Origin: Algoriphagus sp. PAP.12
GTDB lineage: Bacteria; Bacteroidota; Bacteroidia; Cytophagales; Cyclobacteriaceae
DNA: 64,000 nt
Assembly (NCBI RefSeq): GCF_026652115.1
Contig: NZ_JAPPSQ010000016.1
Location: forward strand, 49,745-113,744
Direction: 5' to 3'
Made by a program: the position numbers and the translations under genes
The notes under the pieces: model-generated
The model's input: the letters and a program-made list of their open reading frames with translations, nothing else
Told to the model about the DNA's origin: nothing
Databases searched by the model: none
Part shown: piece after piece, positions 27,039 to 36,754 of the stretch
Position numbering within the stretch: position 1 is the first letter of the stretch
Layout of the letters: each line of letters begins with the position of its first letter

Positions 27039-30000
27039 TGACTTTTCTTTCTTTACTTTCATTTGAGTTCCGGTATTTGTTGAAGAATTGGGCAGTTCCA
27101 GCATTTGCATTAGGTTTTGCTGCATTTTCATTTTTACTGGGATTTCAAGGTGCTGTTCCAGCGGGAGTTAATTATACCTCCGAATACGTGCTCTTTTTCA
27201 AAATGGGACTTTTAAGCCTTGGAATTGTCTTTGCTTTGATGTTTTTGGTAGATCACTCCATCCTCAGAGAGAAAAAATATGGTATGGAAGGCTTGATTTT
27301 TTCCACCCCACTTTCAAAGAAAGACTTCTTCCTGGTTCGATGGCTCGGAATTCATGCAATGACGCTCGTTTTGGTTGTTTGCGCTTTGGTGGGATTCTAT
27401 TTGGGCATCTATTTTTCAGATTTAGACCCTGAGCGATATGGTCCAATTTCATTTAATTCCAGCCTTTCGGTCATGGGAATATTATTGATTCCATCTACTC
27501 TAATTTGTGGGAGTATTATTTTTTGCACTGGACTTTTGAGTAAAAACAGCCTGGCAATTTATGCTTCCTCGGTCTTCATTTATGTACTGTATATTATCTG
27601 CTCCATTTATTTCAACTCACCCCTATTAGCCAACACCACCCCAAAATCCACAGAAGACCTTTATTGGGCAGCTTTACTCGATCCTTTTGGTCTTTCTGCC
27701 TTTTTTGAGCAAACCACCTATTGGACTCCCTTTGAAAAAAACAACCAATCTGTGTCATTTACAGGTTTACTCTTATGGAATCGTATTTTATGGACAGTCC
27801 TTACATCGACTTTTTTGATTGGGGCCTATTTTCGTCTCAATTTGAGACCAGAGCTTAGTGAAAAAGGGAAAACAAAAGAAGCAAAGGAAGAACTTTACCA
27901 AAAGCCTAAACAACTTAATCCTATACCCAAACAAATTCAGAATTTGTTTCTAAAGCCCTTTGGAAGTCTACTTCAATTGGACCTTCAATTCATTTTTAAA
28001 AACTGGGCTTTCTGGGCCATTGTAGGATTATGGTTCTTGTTGGCTTTCCCGGAAATATATGATAAAATCTATGCTGGCGGTGCTTATGGAGAACAATACC
28101 TTCCCAGTTCTACTATTTTGATGGATAGAGTCCAGCAACCCTTACTGATTTTTGGTGTTCTGATTTTGTTATTCTTCTCGGGGGAACTTACCTGGAGAAC
28201 CAAAGAACAACGATTTGTTGAAATTCTAAGTGCTACTCCAACAGGAAATGGACTACTATTTGGCGCAAGGTTTTCCAGCTTATTACTAAGTCTTACTCTT
28301 CTAATTTTTATAACCCTATTCCTTTGCTGGGGTTTCCAAGCTATTCAAGGCCAAATCTCGCACCATAGTCTTGCCTTATTGATCCTATTTCTGCATCCTG
28401 GAATCACTTGGTTGATTTATGCCATCCTGTTTTTAATCATCCAAAGCTTCTCCCCTACCAAATATGTAGGAATGGGGATTTCCGTGATTCTATTCGCTTT
28501 AGTTCACGGTCCTTTGGGGCCAGCCTTGGGATTAAGCCATCCATTTTTATTTCTAGGAAAAATACCTATACCTGTCTACAGTGATCTTGCTGGTTGGGTC
28601 CATGAATGGAAGACATTCTGGTATTATTCCTTTTTATGGATTTTTGTTTCGATGATTCTTTTGACTTTTACTTTTCAAAAAGCACAATGGGGTTGGCAAC
28701 GAATTCAAAAAACCACCAGAACTTCTATCTCAAAGTTAATTCTAGCTTTTTCAATTCTCTCCTTTTCAATTTTATTGATCTTTGGCTTAATACGATTAAA
28801 TCAAAAGTCAATCTATCAATCTCCAAAAGAATGGATCCAAAACTCCTATGAGTACGAAGTTTTCTACAAATCCTTTGAGAAAAATCCCATTCTTAACTTC
28901 TCTGAACTGAAAATAGACGTAGATCTTTTTCCATCCGAAGGCAAATTCCTTGCACTTGTTTCCGGAAAGCTTCAAAATCCCGGACCGCTTCCTATCAAAC
29001 AAATGATGGTCACAGAAAAAACACCATTGAAGGACTTCTGGGTAGAATCCTTAGATCACCTAGAGAAAAATGAAAAACTAGGTGTTTCCATTCTGCATTT
29101 CGACCATGTAATTGAACCCGGAGAATCTCTTTCTTTTTCATTTGAAACTGGTGATTCTACCCAGATATTTCATTCAGTAAAATCCATACAATCCAATGGT
29201 ACTTATTTAAACTTCCGTGACTTCGCTCCTTATTTTGGCTACTCGGAATCCAGGGAAATCCAAGATCCACAGGAAAGAAAGCGAAGGAGTTTACCAGAAA
29301 AACCAAGTTCTTTTTCTCTTAGAGAGTCCCATGACCGAATCGAAAAAAACTTGGTGAAAGTAAAATTTCAAGCCATAATCAGTACTGAGTCTCCTCAAAT
29401 AGTTATATCCAGTGGAGATCTCATCAACCAAAGTTCCATCGGGAATAGATCTCATTTTCAATTTCAAAGCCAAGAAAAGATCCTTCCTGCGATTGCATTT
29501 TTCTCAGGGAATTATGAAAAAAGCAGTTTGGAAACCAATGGTAAAACCATTCAGGTTTTCTCACTCCCAGAACATTCCGACCAAAACAAGCAACATTTGG
29601 AAACCATTTCAAAGGGATTGAATATACTGGAAAATTATTTCGGCCCTTATCCTTATGAAACCTTGGGAGTTGTAGAAATACCTGACTTTTGGGGATTTGG
29701 AGGCTACGCCCATCCTGGAGTCATCAGCATGGTTGAAGGCAACTTTTTTCAAATTAAACCCTCGGGAAATAACCAATTTGATCTCCAAAAAAAACGGATC
29801 ATCCATGAAGTAGCCCATCAATGGTTTGGTCATCTTTTGGCTCCAAAAAATCTTCCGGGTGCAGGATTTTTTGTGGAAGGGCTAGCCAAATATTCAGAGG
29901 CCATTTTGATGGAATCACTCAATGGAAAAGGTGATTTGTGGCGATTGACTGATCAAGCCAATCAGGTTTATTTCAGGGGAAAGGCTTCAGCTCAGGAATT

Positions 30001-30598
30001 GGAAAAACCCATCAGCAAAATGGAGGCTCAAAGCTACTTATCTTATGGAAAGAGTTTGCTGAGCCTTTTGGCAATTGAAGAGGCAATAGGTAGGAAAAAA
30101 GTGATTTCGACTCTGAGAAAAGTAATTGATGAAAGTCGAAAATCACCTGATCCTACCCTGACCATGGAACAGTTTCTCCATGAGTTGAAGCAGGGGCTGA
30201 ATGCTTCGCAACTACTCCAAATAGAGGAAAGTCTTGAAGATATGATTCATTATGAGCTATCAATTAAAGACGTTCAGACCCATCGGATCAAAGGTGGAAA
30301 ATACCGGACAGAACTCACTTACAAAGCCCTGAAATTCAGAACAAATCGGGATGGATCCATTCACGAAATCCCAATGAATGAACTGATTACTATTTCAGCT
30401 CTGAAAAGCCATCCCAAAGACAAGCTTTCCATAGAAGACATCATCCTTGAGACCCAGGTCAAAATACTTTCTGGTGAAGGAAAAATCCAGATTGAATCTG
30501 AGTATCAGCCTATATGGATGGGATTGGACCCTTGGGGAACCCGACCCGATCCAAACCGAACTGATAATTTCTTTCCATTCCAGAGAATTTCAGATTAA
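27038..30598 (+). CDS. ABC-2 permease fused to an M1-family aminopeptidase
   Basis: 1186 residues. Two ABC-2-like permease blocks, each with about six membrane spans (roughly residues 15-265 and 310-590), are followed by a large extracytoplasmic M1-like part. There the zinc site H-E-V-A-H-Q-W-F-G-H begins near residue 922 and the third ligand is in E-G-L-A-K-Y-S-E about 25 residues later. Both are intact, so peptidase activity is plausible. The usual M1 G-x-M-E-N motif is not obvious (G-F-G-G-Y-A-H-P is in its place). Such fusions recur in Bacteroidota next to one ABC ATPase; their substrate is not known to me. The start is the ATG at 27038. Confidence 0.9.
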   Translation: MTFLSLLSFEFRYLLKNWAVPAFALGFAAFSFLLGFQGAVPAGVNYTSEYVLFFKMGLLSLGIVFALMFLVDHSILREKKYGMEGLIFSTPLSKKDFFLVRWLGIHAMTLVLVVCALVGFYLGIYFSDLDPERYGPISFNSSLSVMGILLIPSTLICGSIIFCTGLLSKNSLAIYASSVFIYVLYIICSIYFNSPLLANTTPKSTEDLYWAALLDPFGLSAFFEQTTYWTPFEKNNQSVSFTGLLLWNRILWTVLTSTFLIGAYFRLNLRPELSEKGKTKEAKEELYQKPKQLNPIPKQIQNLFLKPFGSLLQLDLQFIFKNWAFWAIVGLWFLLAFPEIYDKIYAGGAYGEQYLPSSTILMDRVQQPLLIFGVLILLFFSGELTWRTKEQRFVEILSATPTGNGLLFGARFSSLLLSLTLLIFITLFLCWGFQAIQGQISHHSLALLILFLHPGITWLIYAILFLIIQSFSPTKYVGMGISVILFALVHGPLGPALGLSHPFLFLGKIPIPVYSDLAGWVHEWKTFWYYSFLWIFVSMILLTFTFQKAQWGWQRIQKTTRTSISKLILAFSILSFSILLIFGLIRLNQKSIYQSPKEWIQNSYEYEVFYKSFEKNPILNFSELKIDVDLFPSEGKFLALVSGKLQNPGPLPIKQMMVTEKTPLKDFWVESLDHLEKNEKLGVSILHFDHVIEPGESLSFSFETGDSTQIFHSVKSIQSNGTYLNFRDFAPYFGYSESREIQDPQERKRRSLPEKPSSFSLRESHDRIEKNLVKVKFQAIISTESPQIVISSGDLINQSSIGNRSHFQFQSQEKILPAIAFFSGNYEKSSLETNGKTIQVFSLPEHSDQNKQHLETISKGLNILENYFGPYPYETLGVVEIPDFWGFGGYAHPGVISMVEGNFFQIKPSGNNQFDLQKKRIIHEVAHQWFGHLLAPKNLPGAGFFVEGLAKYSEAILMESLNGKGDLWRLTDQANQVYFRGKASAQELEKPISKMEAQSYLSYGKSLLSLLAIEEAIGRKKVISTLRKVIDESRKSPDPTLTMEQFLHELKQGLNASQLLQIEESLEDMIHYELSIKDVQTHRIKGGKYRTELTYKALKFRTNRDGSIHEIPMNELITISALKSHPKDKLSIEDIILETQVKILSGEGKIQIESEYQPIWMGLDPWGTRPDPNRTDNFFPFQRISD

Positions 30599-30884
30599 GA
30601 ATAAAACGGAAAAATAATGTAACCCCTTTGGGTGCTCTACTTTCCCAAAATGAATAAAGGCCAGTATTCCCCGTCTCAAAGGGAAATCACAGATTGACAT
30701 TTATCATCGTTTTGAATAATTGAAGGAAGCTATAAATAATTGAGGGTGCTTTTAAAAAACAATCACTGTCCTATCCAGATTTTAGTTTTGGGTAGGATGG
30801 GATTTTCTTTATGGGAGCTTTTTATGCTGAAGCTCATCATATGTACTATTTTTATCGCAAACCTAAATATTTGGAAATGCAATT

Positions 30885-32001
30885 ATGGAGGATTTAAATA
30901 TTAGAGTTTTCATTTTGAAAATGGATCAAAACCGTTATTCACTTTTCGAGGAGACTGTTAATGAGGAATACCGTTTTTCCGAGCCTGTCGATGATTTTGA
31001 ATTAAGCAGGAGCCTTCCATTACTTTGTTTTATTTTCGACGATCAGGATCGGATAGCCTATATTGCTTTTGCAAAAAAGGGAATGAGAGCTGGTACAAAT
31101 CCGCGGCGGCTGAATATAATTGACCCCATCAAATTAAAAAATCCGATACCTTCGGATCCCATACTCGAAGAGGTTTCGGGAAAGGTTAGGAACACTGTAA
31201 ATGAAAAGCTAAGTTATGGAGGACTTCTTCCACCAAGGAGTTCTGAATATTTTATTGATACAGTAATTGATTTATTTCCAAATACTGAAGACATCCTCTC
31301 TCAATTTAGTAGGAGAAGTAGGGAAAGATTTAAAAGACTCAGCACCAATACCAAAAAATTGTTAGGCCAACAGAAAGATGCTGTTGCAACAGCAATGACC
31401 ATTGCAGGTATTGACAGAGGTAGGCTTAGGTCTTGGTCATTAAAAAGTGATTCAGCTCCCGAATCATTTTTGGACGGTTTGCAAGATGTATATTTATTAG
31501 AAGATCAAGTTATTGCGAACGATCTAAAGAGCTTTCCAGGATATGATTTTTTGAAATCTCAGTCCCATGGCTCCACTGTTTTTCGTGATGATCGAGTAAA
31601 CAAGCTGACAGTCGTCTTAGCAAATCGATTACCATTGGAAAAGCAGACTGGAACAGATTTGATCTATTTCAATGAGACCTTTGGGTCATTTGTAATGGTT
31701 CAATACAAAATGATGGATTCAGATGATGGTAAAGCAATTTTCCGAAGAACTCAAGAGGATGGATGATTTATTAATAGAACTCCAAAAGGTTCAGCCAGAT
31801 ACACATCACAATGGGTTTCGGTTAAACCCAAATCCTTTCATTCTAAAATTTTGCCCTAGAATTGATTTTGATCCAACTTATGAGGGGTTGGCAAAAGGTA
31901 TGTATCTACACCTTGACCATTGGAAAATGCTTGAAGCCGACAAAGATTTAGAAGGTGTCCAAGGAGGAAAACAGCTGAACTATGAGAATGTTGGTCGATA
32001 A
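30885..32001 (+). pseudogene. Frameshifted and 3'-truncated gene of unknown family, nuclease-like core
   Basis: An open frame of 293 codons ends at 31766, but a second frame (31723 onward) continues as good coding sequence (E-E-L-K-R-M-D-D-L-L-I-E-L) to 32001. One gene is therefore split by a shift near 31735-31760. Its 3' end stops abruptly after N-Y-E-N-V-G-R at the junction with the abiEii fragment, so the C-terminus is lost. Before the shift there is G-T-D-L-I-Y-F...F-V-M-V-Q-Y-K, which could be a D-(Q)xK form of the PD-(D/E)XK nuclease core. That is a guess from motif spacing. I do not recognise the family. The partner is an abortive-infection system, which suggests a defence gene. Confidence 0.7.
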
Positions 32002-32093
32002 TCTTTCTCCACATAGATTTCAGGAATGTCCATTTGTTGAGAAGTAAACTGGATAGCCTGTCGGAAGAGCTGTTTGTTTTCGTGCAATCTCAT
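31980..32093 (-). pseudogene. abiEii: Truncated AbiEii nucleotidyltransferase toxin, N-terminal remnant
   Basis: The minus strand opens with ATG at 32093 overlapping the abiEi stop by 4 bases (ATGA), the usual arrangement of this pair. The translation carries I-P-E-I-Y-V-E-K-D-Y, the conserved start of AbiEii toxins, after which W-V would be expected. Instead it reads R-P-T-F-S and a stop at 31980-31982. The coding match ends at about 31997-31998, the point at which the plus-strand gene also loses coding sense. More than 80% of the toxin is gone, including all catalytic residues. Confidence 0.85.
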
Positions 32094-32812
32094 GTGATAT
32101 TCCATTTTTCGACAACTGGCCATTCCTCCGCAATTCCCAAAGTATAAGTAGTGATGGGGTTAAGTGATTTACGCAAGGAATCCGTGTCAATGCGGTTTTG
32201 AGTGGTATCCAATACAGCTCCCAGGATTGCCCGTGTAGATGGTGGATATTTTAAGGCCAGCTTCATCGCCTTTTGCTTGTCGGCAAATGAAAGGCTGTCG
32301 ATAATGGAACGGATGCGCTTAAACGCACTGGTTACCGACGTATCAGGAATTTTTTTGATATAGCGGATTGCATCCAAAATCTGAAGCAATGGAATGTTGT
32401 CTTGTGTGATCGGGTTTTTTTGCTGGATAAAAGAAATAGTATAGCGTCCCCGCTTCAATTTGGGGCGTATATCATTCTTTCCAATTTGTATGAGGTTGCT
32501 GACCTGCGTAGTCAGGCCAAGCTGGCTGTAAATGCTCAAACCTGTAAGATAACCAATCGTCTTTCCATCTCTTTCTAAGAGGTCTTTTACTACCTGATTT
32601 AGGTCAGGCTTTAACTTGCCGAAAACTGTTGCTTCAGGCTTATAGAATTTGCCTTTTGCCAGTTTTTCAAGCTTTCCAACACGCACCATTCGGTTCAGGG
32701 CTTTTATGACAGCTTCTTTCCCTTCCTGTCCTGAACTGACATCGGAGAAGGTAAAGACATGCCCTTTGGGCAGTCGGTCAATTTTGGTTTCGACTAAATC
32801 GGTGACTTTCAT
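32090..32812 (-). CDS. abiEi: AbiEi/DUF6088-family antitoxin and transcriptional repressor
   Basis: 240 residues, apparently complete. The winged-helix-like N-terminus (about 1-60, F-T-F-S-D-V, then A-L-N-R-M-V-R-V-G-K-L-E-K-L-A-K-G-K-F-Y) is followed by the DUF6088/AbiEi body (G-Y-L-T-G-L-S-I-Y-S-Q-L-G-L-T-T-Q). In type IV AbiE systems this protein represses its operon by binding inverted repeats and protects against AbiEii. The toxin here is destroyed, leaving an orphan antitoxin. A strong inverted repeat lies just upstream of its start. Confidence 0.88.
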   Translation of the reverse strand: MKVTDLVETKIDRLPKGHVFTFSDVSSGQEGKEAVIKALNRMVRVGKLEKLAKGKFYKPEATVFGKLKPDLNQVVKDLLERDGKTIGYLTGLSIYSQLGLTTQVSNLIQIGKNDIRPKLKRGRYTISFIQQKNPITQDNIPLLQILDAIRYIKKIPDTSVTSAFKRIRSIIDSLSFADKQKAMKLALKYPPSTRAILGAVLDTTQNRIDTDSLRKSLNPITTYTLGIAEEWPVVEKWNIT

Positions 32813-32828
32813 ACTTGTAATTCTATCA

Positions 32829-32873
32829 CAAAGATAATCACTTGTCCAGTTTTTTCTATAATAAACTGGACAA
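32829..32873 (-). promoter_or_regulatory. AbiEi operator and -7 element
   Basis: A perfect 11-bp inverted repeat (TTGTCCAGTTT at 32842-32852 and AAACTGGACAA at 32863-32873, spacer 10) followed on the minus strand by TATCTTTG (+ 32829-32836), a TAnnTTTG -7 match 17 bases before the ATG. AbiEi proteins are known to bind inverted repeats upstream of their own gene. This is the obvious candidate. Confidence 0.7.
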
Positions 32874-33276
32874 AAGTTCAGCCTTCTCTAAATAAAAACG
32901 TCAAGTTTATTTTGGATTGGCGTCCCCGCCTTTTTCAGGAATGTACTTGCATCAAAAATAAAGCGCGTCTTTCAATCTTTGATAATCAGAAGAGTAAGAG
33001 GGCAAGTATCGTCTTTTTTCTCTTTATTTGTCTTAAAGTACAATCTTGATTGAGGCCATAATGAGAGTGATTTTATAGCCTTAAGTTTCGGAATTCCTGT
33101 CAAAAAACGGGTACAACACAGCTACACCATTTGGTGGTATTACTGGGTATTATTTGGTTTCTTAATTTTTAAAAACCCTATATTAATATCAATTTAGTCC
33201 ATTTTGGTTCATATGAAGCCATGCTTAATGAAACTCTTGACCCGATACATAAACGCTCTCTAATCAGATTGCTCCT
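32874..33276. other. Intergenic region upstream of PEP synthase
   Basis: Some 400 bases with no supported gene. It should hold the promoter of the PEP synthase gene and the right edge of the AbiE islet. I see no integrase, tRNA end or clear direct repeat. Confidence 0.4.
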
Positions 33277-35670
33277 ATGAAAAATTCAATTGATCCCTAT
33301 TGCATTCCATTATCCCAAGTTTCAAATGAGGATATCGACAAAGTTGGGGGAAAGAATGCCTCTCTCGGTGAAATGACACAAAAATTAGAACCACTTGGAA
33401 TCAAAATCCCTGAGGGTTTTGCATTGACTGCGAAGGCTTTTCAAGAATATTTGGGACAAAATGACCTATTCAATCCACTGAAAGAACAGGTAGATAAACT
33501 TGACAAAGAAGGCCTGAGCAATCTGGCAGAAGTCGGAAAAGCCTGCCGAAATATTATTGGAAAGGGGGAATTCCCCCAAGAAATCATGGATTCCATTTCA
33601 AAATTCTATGAACCACTAGCTAGGAAAAATGAAACATTTGCGGTTCGGAGCAGCGCCACTGCTGAAGACCTTCCCACAGCAAGTTTTGCCGGGCAACATG
33701 ATAGTTTTTTAAACATCAGTGGACTGACAAACCTGATCCATGCTATTCAAAAATGCTACATATCACTTTTCAATGACAGAGCTATTAAATACCGTTTGGA
33801 TAATGGCTTTGATCAAATGAAGGTCTATTTATCTGTTGGAGTCCAAAAGATGGTCAGATCTGATTTAGGCTCGGCTGGAGTAGCCTTTACTTTGGACCCT
33901 GAAAGTGGATTTGATAACATCGTTTATATCACATCTATCTACGGATTAGGAGAAAACATCGTCCAAGGTGCGGTCAACCCTGATGAGTTTTATTTATTCA
34001 AACCTTTTCTGAAAGAAAACAAGCCACGAATACTTTATAAAAAACTGGGAGCCAAACAGACTAAAATGGTGTATACAGACAAGGGTTCAAAGCCAATCAA
34101 AACTACCCCAACTCCAGCTAAGGATAGGAATAAGTTTTCCTTAACAGATTCAGAAGTGGAAAAACTGGGAATAGACTGTAATAAAATTGAAGAACACTAT
34201 GGTATGCCCATGGATATTGAGTGGGCAAAAGACGGTAATTCGGGAGATCTGTATATTGTTCAGGCCAGGCCAGAGACAATCCACTCTCAGAAAGATAATA
34301 GCACCATTCAGGAGAAAGAATATCGAATTCTGTCTAAGCCAAAACCAATTTGCTCCGGAACTGCAGTCGGCAGGTCAATCATTTCCGGTAGAGTTTGCAT
34401 AGTGAAAAGTCTTGCAGATGAAAAGAAAGTAAAGGAAGGAGATATTATTGTAGCAGATATTACAAGCCCTGATTGGAATCCAATGCTTCGTAAAGCAGTC
34501 AGTATTGTAACCAATAAGGGTGGAAGGACAAGTCATGCCAGTATTGTAGCTAGAGAATTGGGAATTCATGCTGTGGTTGGAACTCAAAATGCCACAAAAA
34601 AGCTTAAAAACGGTCAAGTGATTACCGTTTCTTGCATTGAAGGTGACACAGGTTATATCTATGATGGAGAAATCAATTGGGAAGAAAAAGAGGTTTCATT
34701 TTCAAGACAAATCACTACCAAAACAGAACCCAAATTCATCCTTGCAAACCCTTTTCAAGCTTTTCATCTCTCTCGATATCCCAACCAAGGTGTAGGTCTT
34801 CTTCGAATGGAATTTATAATAGCAGATGTCATTGGAATTCATCCCATGGCTTTGGCCCATTTTGACCGAATACCAAAAGGGCCAGAAAAGATTGCCATTG
34901 AAAAAAGAACAGCTCTTTTCAAGAATAAAAAAGAATATTTCATTTCAACTCTAGCTCAACATTTAGGATTGGTCGCAGCTGCCTTTTATCCTAAGGAAGT
35001 AATTGTACGGATGAGCGATTTTAAAACAAATGAATATGCTCGGTTATTGGGAGGAAGCTCCTTTGAACCAGATGAGGAAAACCCCATGATTGGTTTTAGA
35101 GGAGCATCCAGGTATTATCATGAGAACTATAAAGATGGATTTGCTTTGGAATGTGAAGCTATCAAACTTCTCAGAGATGAAATGGGAATGAACAACATAA
35201 AAATCATGATTCCATTTTGTCGCACCCTAGAAGAAGCTGAAAAAGTACTGGAAACTATGAAAGTCTTTGGGTTGGAAAGAGGCAAAAACGGAATGGAAAT
35301 CTATGTGATGGCAGAGCTACCTAGCAATGCAATTCTAGCAGATGAATTTGCTAAACTATTTGACGGTTTTTCGATAGGATCCAATGATCTTACCCAGCTG
35401 ACATTAGGAGTGGACAGGGATTCCACCGTCATTCATCACCTCTTTGATGAAAAGAATTCGGCGGTGGAACAATTGATTCAAAGGTTAATTGAAGCTGCAC
35501 ATGCCAATGGAATTAAAATAGGTCTCTGTGGACAGGCTCCAAGTGATTTTCCTGATTTTACACGTTTTCTGGTCTCCCAGAAAATAGACAGTATCTCATT
35601 TAACCCCGATGCACTGATAAGCGGGATAGAAAATATCACATTGGCGGAAAAGGAATTATCCAAAGGTTGA
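33277..35670 (+). CDS. ppsA: Phosphoenolpyruvate synthase
   Basis: 797 residues. Converts pyruvate, ATP and water to PEP, AMP and phosphate: the entry to gluconeogenesis. The N-terminal ATP-binding domain (about 1-340) starts with V-G-G-K-N-A-S-L-G-E and has R-S-S-A-T-A-E-D. The central swivelling domain has the phospho-histidine His420 in G-G-R-T-S-H-A-S. The C-terminal PEP/pyruvate TIM barrel has F-S-I-G-S-N-D-L-T-Q and G-L-C-G-Q-A-P, which contains the general-acid Cys region. Length and motif order are complete and match PpsA rather than PPDK. Monocistronic. Confidence 0.95.
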   Translation: MKNSIDPYCIPLSQVSNEDIDKVGGKNASLGEMTQKLEPLGIKIPEGFALTAKAFQEYLGQNDLFNPLKEQVDKLDKEGLSNLAEVGKACRNIIGKGEFPQEIMDSISKFYEPLARKNETFAVRSSATAEDLPTASFAGQHDSFLNISGLTNLIHAIQKCYISLFNDRAIKYRLDNGFDQMKVYLSVGVQKMVRSDLGSAGVAFTLDPESGFDNIVYITSIYGLGENIVQGAVNPDEFYLFKPFLKENKPRILYKKLGAKQTKMVYTDKGSKPIKTTPTPAKDRNKFSLTDSEVEKLGIDCNKIEEHYGMPMDIEWAKDGNSGDLYIVQARPETIHSQKDNSTIQEKEYRILSKPKPICSGTAVGRSIISGRVCIVKSLADEKKVKEGDIIVADITSPDWNPMLRKAVSIVTNKGGRTSHASIVARELGIHAVVGTQNATKKLKNGQVITVSCIEGDTGYIYDGEINWEEKEVSFSRQITTKTEPKFILANPFQAFHLSRYPNQGVGLLRMEFIIADVIGIHPMALAHFDRIPKGPEKIAIEKRTALFKNKKEYFISTLAQHLGLVAAAFYPKEVIVRMSDFKTNEYARLLGGSSFEPDEENPMIGFRGASRYYHENYKDGFALECEAIKLLRDEMGMNNIKIMIPFCRTLEEAEKVLETMKVFGLERGKNGMEIYVMAELPSNAILADEFAKLFDGFSIGSNDLTQLTLGVDRDSTVIHHLFDEKNSAVEQLIQRLIEAAHANGIKIGLCGQAPSDFPDFTRFLVSQKIDSISFNPDALISGIENITLAEKELSKG

Positions 35671-35721
35671 TTCTTTCAGAGGTATCCATTTCGTACATCA
35701 CTCAATGGATAACTCGGAAAT

Positions 35722-36753
35722 TTAAGAGGTCTGACCTCCACAACTAGAGCCAAGCCCAGCTGTACAGCCATAGCAATGCTGATCCAATACGATTTCTCTT
35801 TTCTCTAAAGCTTTCAAATCGAACTCGGAAACATGCTGAGCATTTCCATTCACTTTTAAATCCAACATCTGATTGAAATCACAATCATAAAGATATCCGT
35901 CCCACCCAATGGAAAGGGTGTTTCTACACATCACACCTGAAGCAGCAACAGGGTTAAATGAATCAATCAAAGTCTGCATATATTCCTCATAATTGCCACT
36001 TCTAAGCAAATATTCCAAGAATCTGCTGATGGGCATATTGGTAATGACAAAGAGGTTATTGAACTCTACTCCAAATTTCCTTTTGAGTTCACGCTTGTAA
36101 TCCGCTTCCAAAGAAGCCTGAGGCCCGGGTAAAATTGCACCCGTTGGATTGTAAACCAAATTGAATTCCAAACCAGAACCTTCAATCCCGTACCCTACCT
36201 CATTCAATCTTTTCATCGCATCAATGGATCGGTCAAAAACACCGTCCCCTCGCTGTCTATCTGTTCGAAAAGCGGTGTAATGGGGCAATGAAGAGACCAC
36301 CTCCACTTTATGATCTGCAAAAAACCGAGGAAGATCATGGTACTTTTTATTGGCATTGATGATGGTCAAATTGCACCTGTCAATGATATGTTTTCCCAGT
36401 CCGGCAGCTTCCTCTACCAACCAACGGAAATCAGGGTTCATTTCTGGGGCTCCACCTGTTAAGTCCACTGATTGGATATTGGATTTTGCCAAAATATCCA
36501 AGCAATACTGCATGGTTTCCCGGGTCATGATCTCTTTTCTATCGGGACCAGCATCCACATGACAATGTTGACAGGTTTGATTGCACATTTTCCCCAGATT
36601 CATCTGGAAAATATCGATGCCAGTTGGTTTCAAAGGGAATAATCCAATATTTTGAAGCTTCTCTTTGAAGGGTTCAAACCCATTTTTATTTAATTGCTCG
36701 AGCTGTTGGGTACTTTCTGAAAATGCATGCCCTTGGGCCTTCAATGACTTCAT
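35722..36753 (-). CDS. arsS: ArsS-like radical SAM protein (arsenosugar biosynthesis / rSAM-SeCys family)
   Basis: 343 residues. Radical SAM cluster C57-x3-C61-x2-C64 (K-M-C-N-Q-T-C-Q-H-C-H-V-D-A-G-P), then V-D-L-T-G-G-A-P-E. The DUF3641 C-terminus has three cysteines in C-Y-G-C-T-A-G-L-G-S-S-C-G-G (327, 330, 338). In cyanobacterial work ArsS forms an arsenosugar precursor from dimethylarsenite made by ArsM. The CMD-like partner gene ends 1 base upstream. No arsM is in this window, so the arsenic role is family knowledge, not shown here. Some relatives carry selenocysteine in the C-terminal motif; this copy has cysteine codons. Confidence 0.92.
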   Translation of the reverse strand: MKSLKAQGHAFSESTQQLEQLNKNGFEPFKEKLQNIGLFPLKPTGIDIFQMNLGKMCNQTCQHCHVDAGPDRKEIMTRETMQYCLDILAKSNIQSVDLTGGAPEMNPDFRWLVEEAAGLGKHIIDRCNLTIINANKKYHDLPRFFADHKVEVVSSLPHYTAFRTDRQRGDGVFDRSIDAMKRLNEVGYGIEGSGLEFNLVYNPTGAILPGPQASLEADYKRELKRKFGVEFNNLFVITNMPISRFLEYLLRSGNYEEYMQTLIDSFNPVAASGVMCRNTLSIGWDGYLYDCDFNQMLDLKVNGNAQHVSEFDLKALEKREIVLDQHCYGCTAGLGSSCGGQTS

Positions 36754-36754
36754 A

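Noticed and set aside
32002..32095. Apparent further exon-like continuation of the broken nuclease-like gene (frame giving W-I-A-C-R)
   Set aside because: This stretch is the reverse complement of the abiEii N-terminus, which explains it fully.
35683..35711. 8-bp inverted repeat after the PEP synthase gene as a terminator
   Set aside because: No T tract follows on either strand; the role is unclear.
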